Assembly (NCBI GenBank): GCA_017419405.1
Contig: JAFOLH010000005.1
Span: 496,001-560,000, forward strand
DNA from: Renibacterium sp.
GTDB lineage: Bacteria > Actinomycetota > Actinomycetes > Actinomycetales > Micrococcaceae
Length of the DNA: 64,000 nucleotides
Direction of reading: 5' to 3'
In this document: positions 24,901-33,031 of the stretch, piece by piece
Layout of the letters: the number at the start of each line of letters is the position of its first letter
How positions within the stretch are numbered: position 1 is the first letter of the stretch
The notes under the pieces: model-generated
The model's database searches: none
Seen by the model: the letters and a program-made list of their open reading frames with translations, nothing else
What the model was told of the DNA's origin: nothing
Program-made: the position numbers and the translations under genes

Positions 24901-25638
24901 GTGACGCTCGAAAGTGTTAAGCCCTTGCAGACAATTCCCGTCCGTGAACTCAAGCTGGCGGTGCTGGACATGGCCGGCACGACGGTGGCCGACGACGGAT
25001 TGGTAGAGCAGGCTTTCAGCCGTGCGGTGGCAGCCGAGGGCATCGAACCGGGCAGTGACCGCTTCAAGAGCATGCTCGGATATGTCCGGGACACCATGGG
25101 CATTTCGAAGATCACGGTGTTCATGCATCTTTTCGACGGCGACCACGGGCGGGCCGAACGGGCGAACCAGGCGTTTGAGCGGGCCTATGACGACTTGGTG
25201 GCCGACGGCGGGTTGACCGCGGTTCCCGGCGCGGAGGACACCATTGCCTGGTTGCGGGATGCCGGCATGAAGGTCTGTTTGACCACCGGGTTCGCCCGGC
25301 ACACCCAGAACATCATCTTGGAGTCGTTGGGTTGGATGGGCTTGGCAGATCTGAGCCTGTGCCCGGCCGACGCCGGCCGGGGGCGGCCTTATCCGGATAT
25401 GATCCTGACCGCGGTGCTGGCGCTGGACATGGACGACGTGCGGGAAACCGTGGTGGTGGGGGACACCACCTCGGACATCCAGGCCGGACTGCGATCAGGC
25501 GCATCGATGGTCTTGGGCGTGCTCACCGGGGCGCACCGGGAAGGCGCGTTGCGGGCCGCTGGTGCCTCCGATGTGCTCTCCTCAGTAGCATTGCTGCCGG
25601 AGACGGTGACTCCGCTGGTCCCGGTACGTCGCCAATAG
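24901..25638 (+). CDS. Phosphonatase-like HAD hydrolase (PhnX-like)
   Basis: 245 residues from a GTG with AAGGAG 9 nt upstream (an ATG at 24883 is the alternative). HAD motif I is AVLDMAGTTV, with the DxAGT pattern shared with phosphonoacetaldehyde hydrolase; motif II is CLTTGF; motif IV is VVVGDTTSDIQAG. This matches the phosphonatase-like family that accompanies phosphonate uptake genes, splitting C-P bonds of an aldehyde intermediate. It precedes phnD, phnC and phnE on the same strand. No PhnW transaminase or amine-oxidase partner is in the window. Confidence 0.85.
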   Translation: MTLESVKPLQTIPVRELKLAVLDMAGTTVADDGLVEQAFSRAVAAEGIEPGSDRFKSMLGYVRDTMGISKITVFMHLFDGDHGRAERANQAFERAYDDLVADGGLTAVPGAEDTIAWLRDAGMKVCLTTGFARHTQNIILESLGWMGLADLSLCPADAGRGRPYPDMILTAVLALDMDDVRETVVVGDTTSDIQAGLRSGASMVLGVLTGAHREGALRAAGASDVLSSVALLPETVTPLVPVRRQ

Positions 25639-25729
25639 CCTGTCTATACAAGCAGCGTAGACAATTCTTTTTGCGTTCACCTTTCGGTAACTTTTTGCGC
25701 CCTTTGCCTTTCAAATCAGGGGATTAGTG

Positions 25730-25752
25730 TTGTCGAGTACTTGCGACGACAA
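25730..25752. promoter_or_regulatory. Inverted repeat upstream of phnD
   Basis: TTGTCG (25730-25735) and CGACAA (25747-25752) form a 6-bp inverted repeat with an 11-bp spacer, 50 bp before the phnD start in the 164-bp gap after the hydrolase gene. It could be an operator of a phosphorus-responsive regulator; the regulator is unknown. Confidence 0.3.
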
Positions 25753-25802
25753 GTTGCACCATTCAAGCTTCAAGCGTCACTCGCGCTCTCGAAAGGTTCA
25801 CC

Positions 25803-26759
25803 ATGAAGACCTCTGCAAAGGTTCTTGTCCGGCTTACTGCCGTGGGCTTGACCGCCGCACTGGCCCTGACCGCATGCGGCGGCGGGGCCGACCCGGCCAG
25901 CACCGGCAGCTCCACCGGCACTTTCGCCAAAGACTCCGACACCCTGGTGATGGGCATGGTCCCCGATGAGGGCCAAGCCACGTCCACCTATCAGCCGCTG
26001 GCCGACTACGTGCAAAAGGTCACCGGCAAAAAGGTCGAGGTCAAGCAGTCGACCAACTACGCGGCCCTGATCGAAGCGTCGATCGCCGGCCAGGTGGATG
26101 TGATCAGCTTTTCCGCCTTCACCTACCTGCAGGCGAAAGCCAAAGGAGCAGCCATCACCCCGGTCGGTGCCACGATCACGGAAAAAGGGACCGGAAAGCC
26201 GGGCTACTACTCGACCGCGATTGTGCCGGCAGGCTCCGACATCAAAGACGTCGCCGGGTTCAAGGGCAAAAAGGTCTGCTTCGTCAGCGAAAGCTCGACT
26301 TCCGGTTATCTCTTTCCGCAGTACATGCTCAAAAAAGCGGGCATAGACACCAAAACCGAAATCACTCCGGTGATGGCCGGTTCGCACGACGTCTCCGCAC
26401 AGAAGGTCGCCAAGGGCGCCGAGTGCGACGCCGGCTTCGCCCAGGAAATCACGGTCACCACCACGGGACCGGCCGCCGGATTGTTCAAAGCCGATGACCT
26501 GAAGATCGTCGACAAGTCGCTGGTTCCGGGCCCGCCGTTCGCCATCGCGGATGCGCTTCCTGCCGATCTGAAGAAGACCCTGACCGAGAAGATCTCCACC
26601 GTCACGGTCAAGGACATCACCGACGCCGGAATCGCTTCCAACCCGGCGTTCGACAAGTTCTTCGGCGACGGAAACGCTCCGGTCGACGATGCCTACTACA
26701 ACGACTTGCGCGATTTCTGCCGCAAGTTGCCCGAAGTGAAGACCTGCGCCGGAATCTGA
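25803..26759 (+). CDS. phnD: Phosphonate ABC transporter substrate-binding lipoprotein PhnD
   Basis: 318 residues. Lipoprotein signal MKTSAKVLVRLTAVGLTAAL with lipobox LTAC (Cys about 24). The PhnD pattern is clear: LVMGMVPDEGQATSTYQPLA, VDVISFSAFTYLQAKA, VCFVSESSTSGYLFPQYML and SLVPGPPFAIADALP. It binds phosphonate or phosphite outside the membrane and hands it to the PhnC/PhnE transporter encoded next. AAAGG lies upstream of the ATG. A GC-rich hairpin follows the stop, which usually lets the binding protein accumulate above the membrane parts. Confidence 0.9.
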   Translation: MKTSAKVLVRLTAVGLTAALALTACGGGADPASTGSSTGTFAKDSDTLVMGMVPDEGQATSTYQPLADYVQKVTGKKVEVKQSTNYAALIEASIAGQVDVISFSAFTYLQAKAKGAAITPVGATITEKGTGKPGYYSTAIVPAGSDIKDVAGFKGKKVCFVSESSTSGYLFPQYMLKKAGIDTKTEITPVMAGSHDVSAQKVAKGAECDAGFAQEITVTTTGPAAGLFKADDLKIVDKSLVPGPPFAIADALPADLKKTLTEKISTVTVKDITDAGIASNPAFDKFFGDGNAPVDDAYYNDLRDFCRKLPEVKTCAGI

Positions 26760-26770
26760 TCTTCCGACAC

Positions 26771-26801
26771 GAGCGGGGCGGCCCTCAGGGCCGCCCCGCT
26801 C
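26771..26801 (+). terminator. Hairpin between phnD and phnC (attenuator or mRNA stabiliser)
   Basis: Arms 26771-26785 and 26787-26801 are perfect 15-bp complements (GAGCGGGGCGGCCCT arm); the innermost bases form the loop. It lies 12 bp after phnD and 25 bp before phnC. In transporter operons such structures cause partial termination or protect the 3' end of the binding-protein mRNA. Confidence 0.65.
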
Positions 26802-26825
26802 AGCAGCATTAACCAGGAGTTCCCC

Positions 26826-27707
26826 ATGGCACATGCGCCAGCAATCCAGCACCAGCACAGCGAAGCGATCGCGGTCTCCCATCTGAGCAAAGACTTCGGT
26901 GAGGTCCGCGCGCTCTCCGACGTCAGTCTTTCGGTTCCGGCCGGCCAGATCGCGGTTCTGTTAGGCCTTTCCGGTTCCGGAAAATCGACCCTGCTCCGGC
27001 ATTTCAACCAACTCGAACTGCCCAGCGCCGGCGAAGTGCGGGTCCTGGGCGAGCGGGTGGACGCTTTGCGCGGCAAGGAACTGCGCCGCCTGCGTTCCCG
27101 GGTGGGCGTGATCTTCCAGCAGTTCGAACTGGTGCCGTCGCTGAGCGTGATGGAGAACGTGCTCACCGGCGCCTTGTCTCGGTTGACCGGTCCCAGACTC
27201 GGCCTGGTCAGCTATCCCAAAGCGTTGCGGGCCAAAGCTCTGGACCACTTGGAGCGGGTGGGCCTGGGCGGCAAGGCCTTCCAACGCGCGGATACGCTCT
27301 CCGGCGGCCAGCAGCAGCGGGTGGCAATTGCCCGGGCGCTCATGCAGGATCCGGAAATCCTCTTGGCCGATGAGCCGGTGGCGTCCTTGGACCCGGAGTC
27401 TTCGCAGCAAGTGATGAACTTGATCCGGGAGATCGGCATGGAACGCAGCCTCACCGTGGTCTGCAGCTTGCACCAGGTGGAACTCGCGCTGTCCTGGGGC
27501 GACCGGATCATCGGCCTGCGTGCCGGGTCCTTGGTCTTGGACACGCCTACCGAGGGCCTGGGCAAGGAACAGGTGATGGAGATCTACGGCCAGGTGGCGA
27601 CGTCGACGGCGGAGATCCGGGCGGTCCAGGACGAACTGGCCGAGGCCGCCGAGCAGCTGTCCGCCGCTTCGCCGGATGCGGTGCGCGGCCGGAATCTGCG
27701 AGGCTGA
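26826..27707 (+). CDS. phnC: Phosphonate ABC transporter ATP-binding protein PhnC
   Basis: 293 residues. Walker A VLLGLSGSGKSTLLRHFNQL, Q-loop GVIFQQFELVPSLSVMENVL, signature LSGGQQQRVAIARALMQ, Walker B ILLADEPVASLDP and switch His in VVCSLHQVELAL. The sequence VMENVLTGALSRL is typical of PhnC. A C-terminal extension of about 35 residues is present. GGAG lies 7 nt before the ATG. The fused permease gene begins one base after the stop. Confidence 0.92.
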   Translation: MAHAPAIQHQHSEAIAVSHLSKDFGEVRALSDVSLSVPAGQIAVLLGLSGSGKSTLLRHFNQLELPSAGEVRVLGERVDALRGKELRRLRSRVGVIFQQFELVPSLSVMENVLTGALSRLTGPRLGLVSYPKALRAKALDHLERVGLGGKAFQRADTLSGGQQQRVAIARALMQDPEILLADEPVASLDPESSQQVMNLIREIGMERSLTVVCSLHQVELALSWGDRIIGLRAGSLVLDTPTEGLGKEQVMEIYGQVATSTAEIRAVQDELAEAAEQLSAASPDAVRGRNLRG

Positions 27708-27708
27708 C

Positions 27709-29472
27709 GTGGCGACGACTGGACTGAGTGCGCCACCGACCCGGGACCGGCCGGAGCCGGCCGTCGAACGCCGGCTGCTGCCCAGGCCTTCGGGCCGGTC
27801 GATCGGCGTCGCGGCGATCCTGCTCGGCTTGTTGGCCGCCGGAATCGTCGCCGTCGGCGCGCTGGGCATTTCCGGCCCGCGGATCATTTCCAGCCTGGAC
27901 AAGATCGGAAAGTTCCTGGCCCGTTCGGTGCCGCTCGATTTCTCCGATCCGGGGCTTTTGGCCGAGCTGACCCTGAAAACCCTCGCCGTGGTGATCAGCG
28001 GCACCCTGTTCGCCACGGTGCTCTCGATCCCGCTGGCCTATTTGGCCGCCCGGAATACGTCGCCGCATCCAGGCCTGCGTTGGCTCGCCCGCGGGATCAT
28101 CGTGCTGGCGCGTTCCATCCCGGAAGTCATCCTGCTGATCATCCTGGTGACCTTGATGGCCTTGGGTGCGCTGCCGGCCGTGGTGGCGATCGGCTTGCAC
28201 TCGGTGGGCATGATCGGCAAGCTCTTCGCCGATGCGATCGAGCAGATCGACGAAGGCCCCAGGACCGCGATCCGCGCCGCCGGCGGCGGACGGATGCAGG
28301 AATTCGTCTCCGGGGTGCTGCCGCAGGTACTTCCGTCTTGGGTGGCCACCGTGCTGCACCGCAATGACATCAACCTCCGGGCTTCGGCGATCCTGGGTGT
28401 GGTGGGTATGCCCGGTCTGGGCTATGAGCTGTACACCGCGATCCTGCGACTCGACTATCCGCGGGCCCTGGCCGCCGCCGTGATCCTGTTCCTGCTATGC
28501 GTTGCGATGGAAATCATCGCTACGCTGTTGCGGTCGATGATCCTGGGCCGTCCGGCCGGCGGGCGCTCCCTCGGCGACCGGATCTCCCGGCGCGCAGTCG
28601 CCGCACCGCGGCGGTCCGGAGGCGCGGGACTGCCCAGTGCCGCAAGACTACCCGGTGCCGCAGGACTGTCCGGCGGTGCGGCAACCCGGTTGACTGCGCC
28701 CTGGAACGCGCGCCGGGTCCAGATCAATGTGATCGGTTGGTTGGCGCTCGCAGTGCTGGTTTGGGCGCTCTGGTACGCGCAGATCAATTGGCGCGACGTG
28801 ATCGACGTCTGGGCGAGGATCCCGGAACGGGTCTCCGCGCTCTTCCCCCTGTCGTTCGGGGACACCCCGGCGCCGAAGATGCTGGGTCTGGTCTGGGAAA
28901 CCGTCTACATCGCGTTGGCCGGCACCTTGATCGCGGTGCTGTTCTCGGTGCCGATCGGGTCTTTCGCGGCGCGGAACGTGGCCCTCAACGGCGCGGTGCA
29001 CAAGTCGTTCCGGCTGGTCCTGCTGCTGGTCCGCGGGATCCCGGAGTTGTTGCTGGCGATCATCTTGATCCTGGCGACCGGCTTCGGCCCGATTGCCGGA
29101 GCCTTCGCACTGGGGCTGGGCGGGATCGGCTTGCTGGGCAAATTGCTGGCGGATTCGCTCGAAGAAGTGAACCCCGGCCCGGAAACCGCACTCAAAGCCA
29201 CCGGTGCCCGGCGTGGCCAGATCTACGCTTCGGCGACCTTCCCGCAGGCCACACCGGCCTTCGTCGGGCATATTTTCTACATGCTCGATTCCAATGTCCG
29301 GGCAGCCACCGTGCTCGGCGTGGTGGGCGGCGGCGGCGTCGGGTTCGTGATGTTCGAGTCGGCGAGCCGGAGCCAGTACAACGTGGTTTTCACGATCGCC
29401 TTGATGATCCTGGCGATCGTCCTGGTCATCGAGGGCGTTTCGATGTGGTTGCGCAAGGCGCTGGCCGGCTAG
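27709..29472 (+). CDS. phnE: Fused double PhnE phosphonate permease
   Basis: 587 residues, about twice a standard PhnE, starting at a GTG one base after the phnC stop. Two complete permease domains: the first includes TLKTLAVVISGTLFATVLSI and the coupling loop EQIDEGPRTAIRAAGGG; the second includes WETVYIALAGTLIAVLFSV and EEVNPGPETALKATGARRGQ. They are joined by a linker rich in Gly, Ala and Pro (about residues 285-335). One polypeptide thus supplies both halves of the transmembrane channel. I see no frameshift, so this is a true fusion. Last gene of the phn group. Confidence 0.9.
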   Translation: MATTGLSAPPTRDRPEPAVERRLLPRPSGRSIGVAAILLGLLAAGIVAVGALGISGPRIISSLDKIGKFLARSVPLDFSDPGLLAELTLKTLAVVISGTLFATVLSIPLAYLAARNTSPHPGLRWLARGIIVLARSIPEVILLIILVTLMALGALPAVVAIGLHSVGMIGKLFADAIEQIDEGPRTAIRAAGGGRMQEFVSGVLPQVLPSWVATVLHRNDINLRASAILGVVGMPGLGYELYTAILRLDYPRALAAAVILFLLCVAMEIIATLLRSMILGRPAGGRSLGDRISRRAVAAPRRSGGAGLPSAARLPGAAGLSGGAATRLTAPWNARRVQINVIGWLALAVLVWALWYAQINWRDVIDVWARIPERVSALFPLSFGDTPAPKMLGLVWETVYIALAGTLIAVLFSVPIGSFAARNVALNGAVHKSFRLVLLLVRGIPELLLAIILILATGFGPIAGAFALGLGGIGLLGKLLADSLEEVNPGPETALKATGARRGQIYASATFPQATPAFVGHIFYMLDSNVRAATVLGVVGGGGVGFVMFESASRSQYNVVFTIALMILAIVLVIEGVSMWLRKALAG

Positions 29473-29514
29473 GCGGATACGGCGCGGCCGGAAGCCGCCC
29501 AGCCGTCGGCCGGC

Positions 29515-31065
29515 TCAGCAGGTGAGGCCGTCCGACGGCGTTTTGCCGTCGACGAAGTAGTCGTCGACCGCATTCTGCACGCAGGCATTGGACCGGCCGT
29601 AGGCGGTGTGCCCATCGCCGTTCCAGGTGACCAGGACTCCGGAAGCGAGCTGTTGGCGCAGCGCCTGGGCCCAGGCGTAAGGGGTGGCCGGGTCCCGGGT
29701 GGTGCCGATGACCACGATCGGCCCGGCGCCCTCGGCGCTGATCGGCTTGGGCTGCACGCTCGAGGTGTAAGGCCAGTTCTTGCAGGTGGCCGCCGAGTAG
29801 CCGAGGTACTTCCCGAAGGTCGGCGAGGCCGCCTGGAGAGCCTGGGAATCGGCGCGCATCGCGGCCAAGTCGGAATTCATCTGGTAATCCAGGCAGTTGA
29901 TCGCGGTGAAGGCGAAGGCCGTGTTGGAGGTGTACTTTCCGGAGTTCGGGTCCCGGTCGGCAGCGTAGTCGGCGAGCTCCATCATGCCGTTGGGATCGCC
30001 GCTGAACGCCTGGCCGAGCCGGGACTGCAGGACCGGCCAGAGATCGGTGGAATACATGGCCAAGGACAGGGCGGAGCTGAACCCGGAGCCGGTCAGCAGC
30101 CGGCCGTCGCTGGTCTTCTGCGGTGTCGCGTCATAGCTGGCATTCAAATCACGGATCTGCTGGACGGCTTGTTCCGGCGTCCCGCGCACCGGACAACCGC
30201 TGCTCTTGACGCAGTTGCTGGCCCAGGCCAGGATCGCGGCTTCGAAAGCTTTCGCCTGGCCCAAGCCCAGGGTCTCGATGGTCAGCGTCGGGTCCAAGGC
30301 GCCGTCGAGCACGAATTTGCCCACCTTGTCCGGGAACAGTTGCGCGTAATTCGCGCCGAGTTTGGTCCCGTAGGAGTAGCCCAGGTAATCCAACTTCGGC
30401 GAATTGAGCACCGCACGGAGCACGTCCAGGTCTTTCGCCGAGGAAATCGTGTCGACGAAGCCGAGCACCGGACCGGTGTTCTGGGCACACTGGGCGGCAT
30501 CGGCCTTGCTCTGCGCCTCATAGGCGGCCAGGCCGGCGTCGGTGTCCAGGTCGTAGTCGGTCTGCCGCTCCCGGTCCTGTTCGGCGTCGCTGATGCAGGT
30601 CACCGGAGCCGAGCGCTTCACGCCGCGCGGATCGAAACCGATCATGTCGTAGGCGCTGCGCAGTTTTTTGGAGAACAGGCTATTGCTCTGCGCCACCATG
30701 TCGTAACCGGAGCCGCCCGGGCCGCCGGGGTTGACCACCACGGATCCCTGCTTCTGCCCGGTGGCCGGAAGTCTCACCACTGCCAGTTCGATCGTCTGGG
30801 ACTGCGGGTTGGCGTAGTCCATCGGGACCTTGACCTTGGTGCACTGCATCGACTTTTCGCAGTCCGACCAACTCAATTGCTGGGTGTAGAACTCCTTGAG
30901 GTTTTCCGGAGCGTCTGCGGCAACCGAGGGGTCCTGCGGTTCCGGCGCCGACCCAGGGTAGACCGGGGTGCATGCGGTCAGCGTGAACAGACCGGCCAGA
31001 ACCGCGACAGCGGCGCGCAAGGCGGGCTTCCTGGCTCCCGGACGATGCGTGCGGACGTTCTTCAT
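29515..31065 (-). CDS. Secreted alpha/beta-hydrolase lipoprotein (TAP-like peptidase)
   Basis: 516 residues. Lipoprotein signal with lipobox LTAC (Cys32). The fold markers are VVNPGGPGGSGYDM (oxyanion region), FDPRGVKRS, nucleophile Ser231 in LGYSYGTKLGANYA, acid Asp in GTTRDPATPYAWA and His in GDGHTAYGRSNAC. This is the pattern of Streptomyces tripeptidyl aminopeptidases (SlpD/SlpE type) and mycobacterial CaeA-like esterases. It probably trims peptides at the cell surface. AGGAG lies upstream of the ATG. Convergent with phnE, with a 42-bp gap showing no clear terminator. Confidence 0.9.
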   Translation of the reverse strand: MKNVRTHRPGARKPALRAAVAVLAGLFTLTACTPVYPGSAPEPQDPSVAADAPENLKEFYTQQLSWSDCEKSMQCTKVKVPMDYANPQSQTIELAVVRLPATGQKQGSVVVNPGGPGGSGYDMVAQSNSLFSKKLRSAYDMIGFDPRGVKRSAPVTCISDAEQDRERQTDYDLDTDAGLAAYEAQSKADAAQCAQNTGPVLGFVDTISSAKDLDVLRAVLNSPKLDYLGYSYGTKLGANYAQLFPDKVGKFVLDGALDPTLTIETLGLGQAKAFEAAILAWASNCVKSSGCPVRGTPEQAVQQIRDLNASYDATPQKTSDGRLLTGSGFSSALSLAMYSTDLWPVLQSRLGQAFSGDPNGMMELADYAADRDPNSGKYTSNTAFAFTAINCLDYQMNSDLAAMRADSQALQAASPTFGKYLGYSAATCKNWPYTSSVQPKPISAEGAGPIVVIGTTRDPATPYAWAQALRQQLASGVLVTWNGDGHTAYGRSNACVQNAVDDYFVDGKTPSDGLTC

Positions 31066-31089
31066 TGCGGCTCCTCGCAGCTGACGGCG

Positions 31090-32244
31090 TTACAACAAAC
31101 TTACCGTCATCGCCTCGATGGCCAAGAGCGGGGCGACATTGCTGCCCACAATCCGGCGCCGGACCTCATTGATCGACTCGATCCGGGACAGGGTCCGTTC
31201 CGCGGTTCCCCGGGCGGCGAATTCCGCCAATTGCGGACGCATGCCGGCATTGACGAGTTCGTCGTCCGAGGCCCGGTTGGCCGAGATCTGGATCAGCATC
31301 ACGTCCCGGTAGAACGAAATCAGGTCGGTCAGCGCCCGGTCCAAGGTATCTGTGACGGAGCGCTTGGAACGCCGTTTCTGGTCTTCTTCGAGCTGCCGCA
31401 CTTGGCTGCGGATCGACGGCGGCAAAGTTCCGGTTTCCGGGGCGCCCAAAGAACGCAGCAGCTGCTCTTTTTCGAGGACGTCGCGTTGTTCGTTGCTCGC
31501 GGCAGCCTCCGCCGTGGCCAGTTCCACCAGGGAACCGGCAGCCCGCACCGCCTCGGAGACTCCGCGCAGGCCCAGCGGGAGTTTCACGATCGCTTCCCGG
31601 CGGCTCCGCGCCCCCTCATCCTGGGCGAGCCGGCGCGCAATGCCCACATGGCTCTGCGCGGCCCGGGCGGAAGCCAAGGCCAAAGCCGGCTCCACGCCGT
31701 CCCGGTCGACCAGCAGCTGGGCCACGTCCTGCACCGGAGGAACGCGCAGGGTGACCATCCGGCACCGGGACCGGATGGTCACCAGCACATCTGCCGGGCT
31801 CGGCGCGCAGAGGATCCATACGGTACGCGGCGGAGGCTCTTCGATGGCTTTGAGCAGGACATTGGTGGTCCGCTCCAACATCCGGTCGGCATCGCCGACG
31901 ATGATGATCCGCCATCGCGCAGAAGCCGGCCGGTCTTGCGCTTTGGTCACCAGCTCGCGGGCTTCGTCGATGCTGATCGTGGTCTTTTCGGTGGCCACGA
32001 AGGTGACATCGGAGTGCGTTCCGGCCATCACGGTATGGCAGGCGTGGCAGACGCCGCAGCCGCGGTTCGCCGGATCTTCCTGTTCGCAGACCAGGGTGGC
32101 AGCGAAGGCCCGGGCGGCATTCGAGCGGCCGGAGCCGGGCGGGCCGGTGAACAACCAGGCGTGTGCCGGGGCCTGTTCCAGCGCGGCCCGGCGCAGTTGT
32201 GCCACGACCGGCTCCTGGCCTTGCAGTTCGTTCCAGACACTCAT
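31090..32244 (-). CDS. holB: DNA polymerase III delta-prime subunit
   Basis: 384 residues. Clamp-loader AAA+ protein: P-loop-like AWLFTGPPGSGRSNAARAFA, zinc module Cys-x8-CGVCHAC, Walker B region WRIIIVGDADRMLERTTNVL, SRC motif TIRSRCRMVTLR. It loads the beta clamp at the replication fork. ATG 32244 overlaps the tmk stop (ATGA); a longer frame extends through tmk but is out of context. The tmk-holB pair is widely conserved. No stop-proximal hairpin is seen in the 24 bp before the next gene. Confidence 0.93.
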   Translation of the reverse strand: MSVWNELQGQEPVVAQLRRAALEQAPAHAWLFTGPPGSGRSNAARAFAATLVCEQEDPANRGCGVCHACHTVMAGTHSDVTFVATEKTTISIDEARELVTKAQDRPASARWRIIIVGDADRMLERTTNVLLKAIEEPPPRTVWILCAPSPADVLVTIRSRCRMVTLRVPPVQDVAQLLVDRDGVEPALALASARAAQSHVGIARRLAQDEGARSRREAIVKLPLGLRGVSEAVRAAGSLVELATAEAAASNEQRDVLEKEQLLRSLGAPETGTLPPSIRSQVRQLEEDQKRRSKRSVTDTLDRALTDLISFYRDVMLIQISANRASDDELVNAGMRPQLAEFAARGTAERTLSRIESINEVRRRIVGSNVAPLLAIEAMTVSLL

Positions 32245-32906
32245 GGCAACTCGCCCACTCGGGCCAGCACCGAAGCGTGCAGCGTCGCCACGTCCAGCCT
32301 GGCGTTCAGTACCAGATAGTGTTCCGGGCGGGCCTGGGCGAGGGTCAGGAAAGCCTGCCGGATCCTGTGGTGGAAACGGTCGGGTTCGGACTCCAGGCGG
32401 TCCGGGGCATTGTCCGCTCGGCGCTCCCTGGCTTCCTGCGGTGCCACGTCGAGCAATACCGTGACATCGGGGTGCAAGCCGGCCGTGGCCCATTCGTTGA
32501 GTTCGCGCACCCGGTCCTCGCCGAGCTCCCGGCCGGCTCCCTGGTAGGCGACCGAGGAGTCGACGTATCGGTCGGTGATCACCGTGGTCCCGGCCGCCAG
32601 CGCCGGACGGATCACTCGGGCGGCGTGCGCAGCGCGTGCGGCCGCGAAGATCAAGGCTTCGGTCCGGGCGTCGATCTCGCCCTGGCCGTGCTCCAGGACC
32701 AAGGAGCGGAGTTTCTCGCCGATCGGAGTACCGCCGGGCTCCCGGGTCAGCAACACCGTGCGGCCGCTGGCTTCCAGTGCGGCGGCGAGCAATTTCGCTT
32801 GGGTCGATTTGCCGGCGCCGTCGCCGCCTTCGAACGCGACGAAGAGTCCGCGCGGAACGCTGCCGGGCGAGTCGGGTGTATCGGCTGCCGCCGGAAGTGT
32901 GCTCAC
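32241..32906 (-). CDS. tmk: Thymidylate kinase
   Basis: 221 residues. P-loop FVAFEGGDGAGKSTQAKLLA, the DR(Y/X) motif VITDRYVDSSVAYQGAGREL and the TREPGGTPIGE segment identify dTMP kinase, which makes dTDP for DNA synthesis. GTG 32906 is preceded by TAGGCT ending exactly 6 nt upstream, so the tmk-holB transcript is probably leaderless. The N-terminus carries a short disordered extension of about 18 residues before the kinase fold. Confidence 0.95.
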   Translation of the reverse strand: MSTLPAAADTPDSPGSVPRGLFVAFEGGDGAGKSTQAKLLAAALEASGRTVLLTREPGGTPIGEKLRSLVLEHGQGEIDARTEALIFAAARAAHAARVIRPALAAGTTVITDRYVDSSVAYQGAGRELGEDRVRELNEWATAGLHPDVTVLLDVAPQEARERRADNAPDRLESEPDRFHHRIRQAFLTLAQARPEHYLVLNARLDVATLHASVLARVGELP

Positions 32907-32975
32907 CGTCCAAGCCTATCGAGAATCACCGACAGCCAGGGCGGCTGGCCGATGCCGACCCCGGGCAGAAAACCG

Positions 32976-33013
32976 GGATGTCCCGTTGGGCGCATGCGCC
33001 CAACGGGACATCC
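32976..33013. terminator. Thirty-eight-base perfect palindrome
   Basis: Every base from 32976 to 32994 pairs with 33013 back to 32995; the centre is GCATGC and there is no loop. It follows the streptogrisin-like gene (stop at 33032, minus strand) and lies 70 bp upstream of tmk, so it most likely terminates the protease transcript. Confidence 0.7.
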
Positions 33014-33031
33014 GTGGATCGGCTGGACCGA

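Noticed and set aside
27709-29472. Frameshift or assembly join creating the double-length PhnE
   Set aside because: Both halves and the linker are in one uninterrupted frame with normal codon use; a genuine fusion is simpler.
29608-32319. A 903-codon open frame opposite the TAP-like hydrolase and holB
   Set aside because: Spans two real genes in antisense and their intergenic gap, with no family resemblance.
32245-32913. Upstream in-frame extension of holB to 607 codons
   Set aside because: It runs through tmk in another frame; the ATG at 32244 overlapping the tmk stop is the natural start and begins the delta-prime fold.
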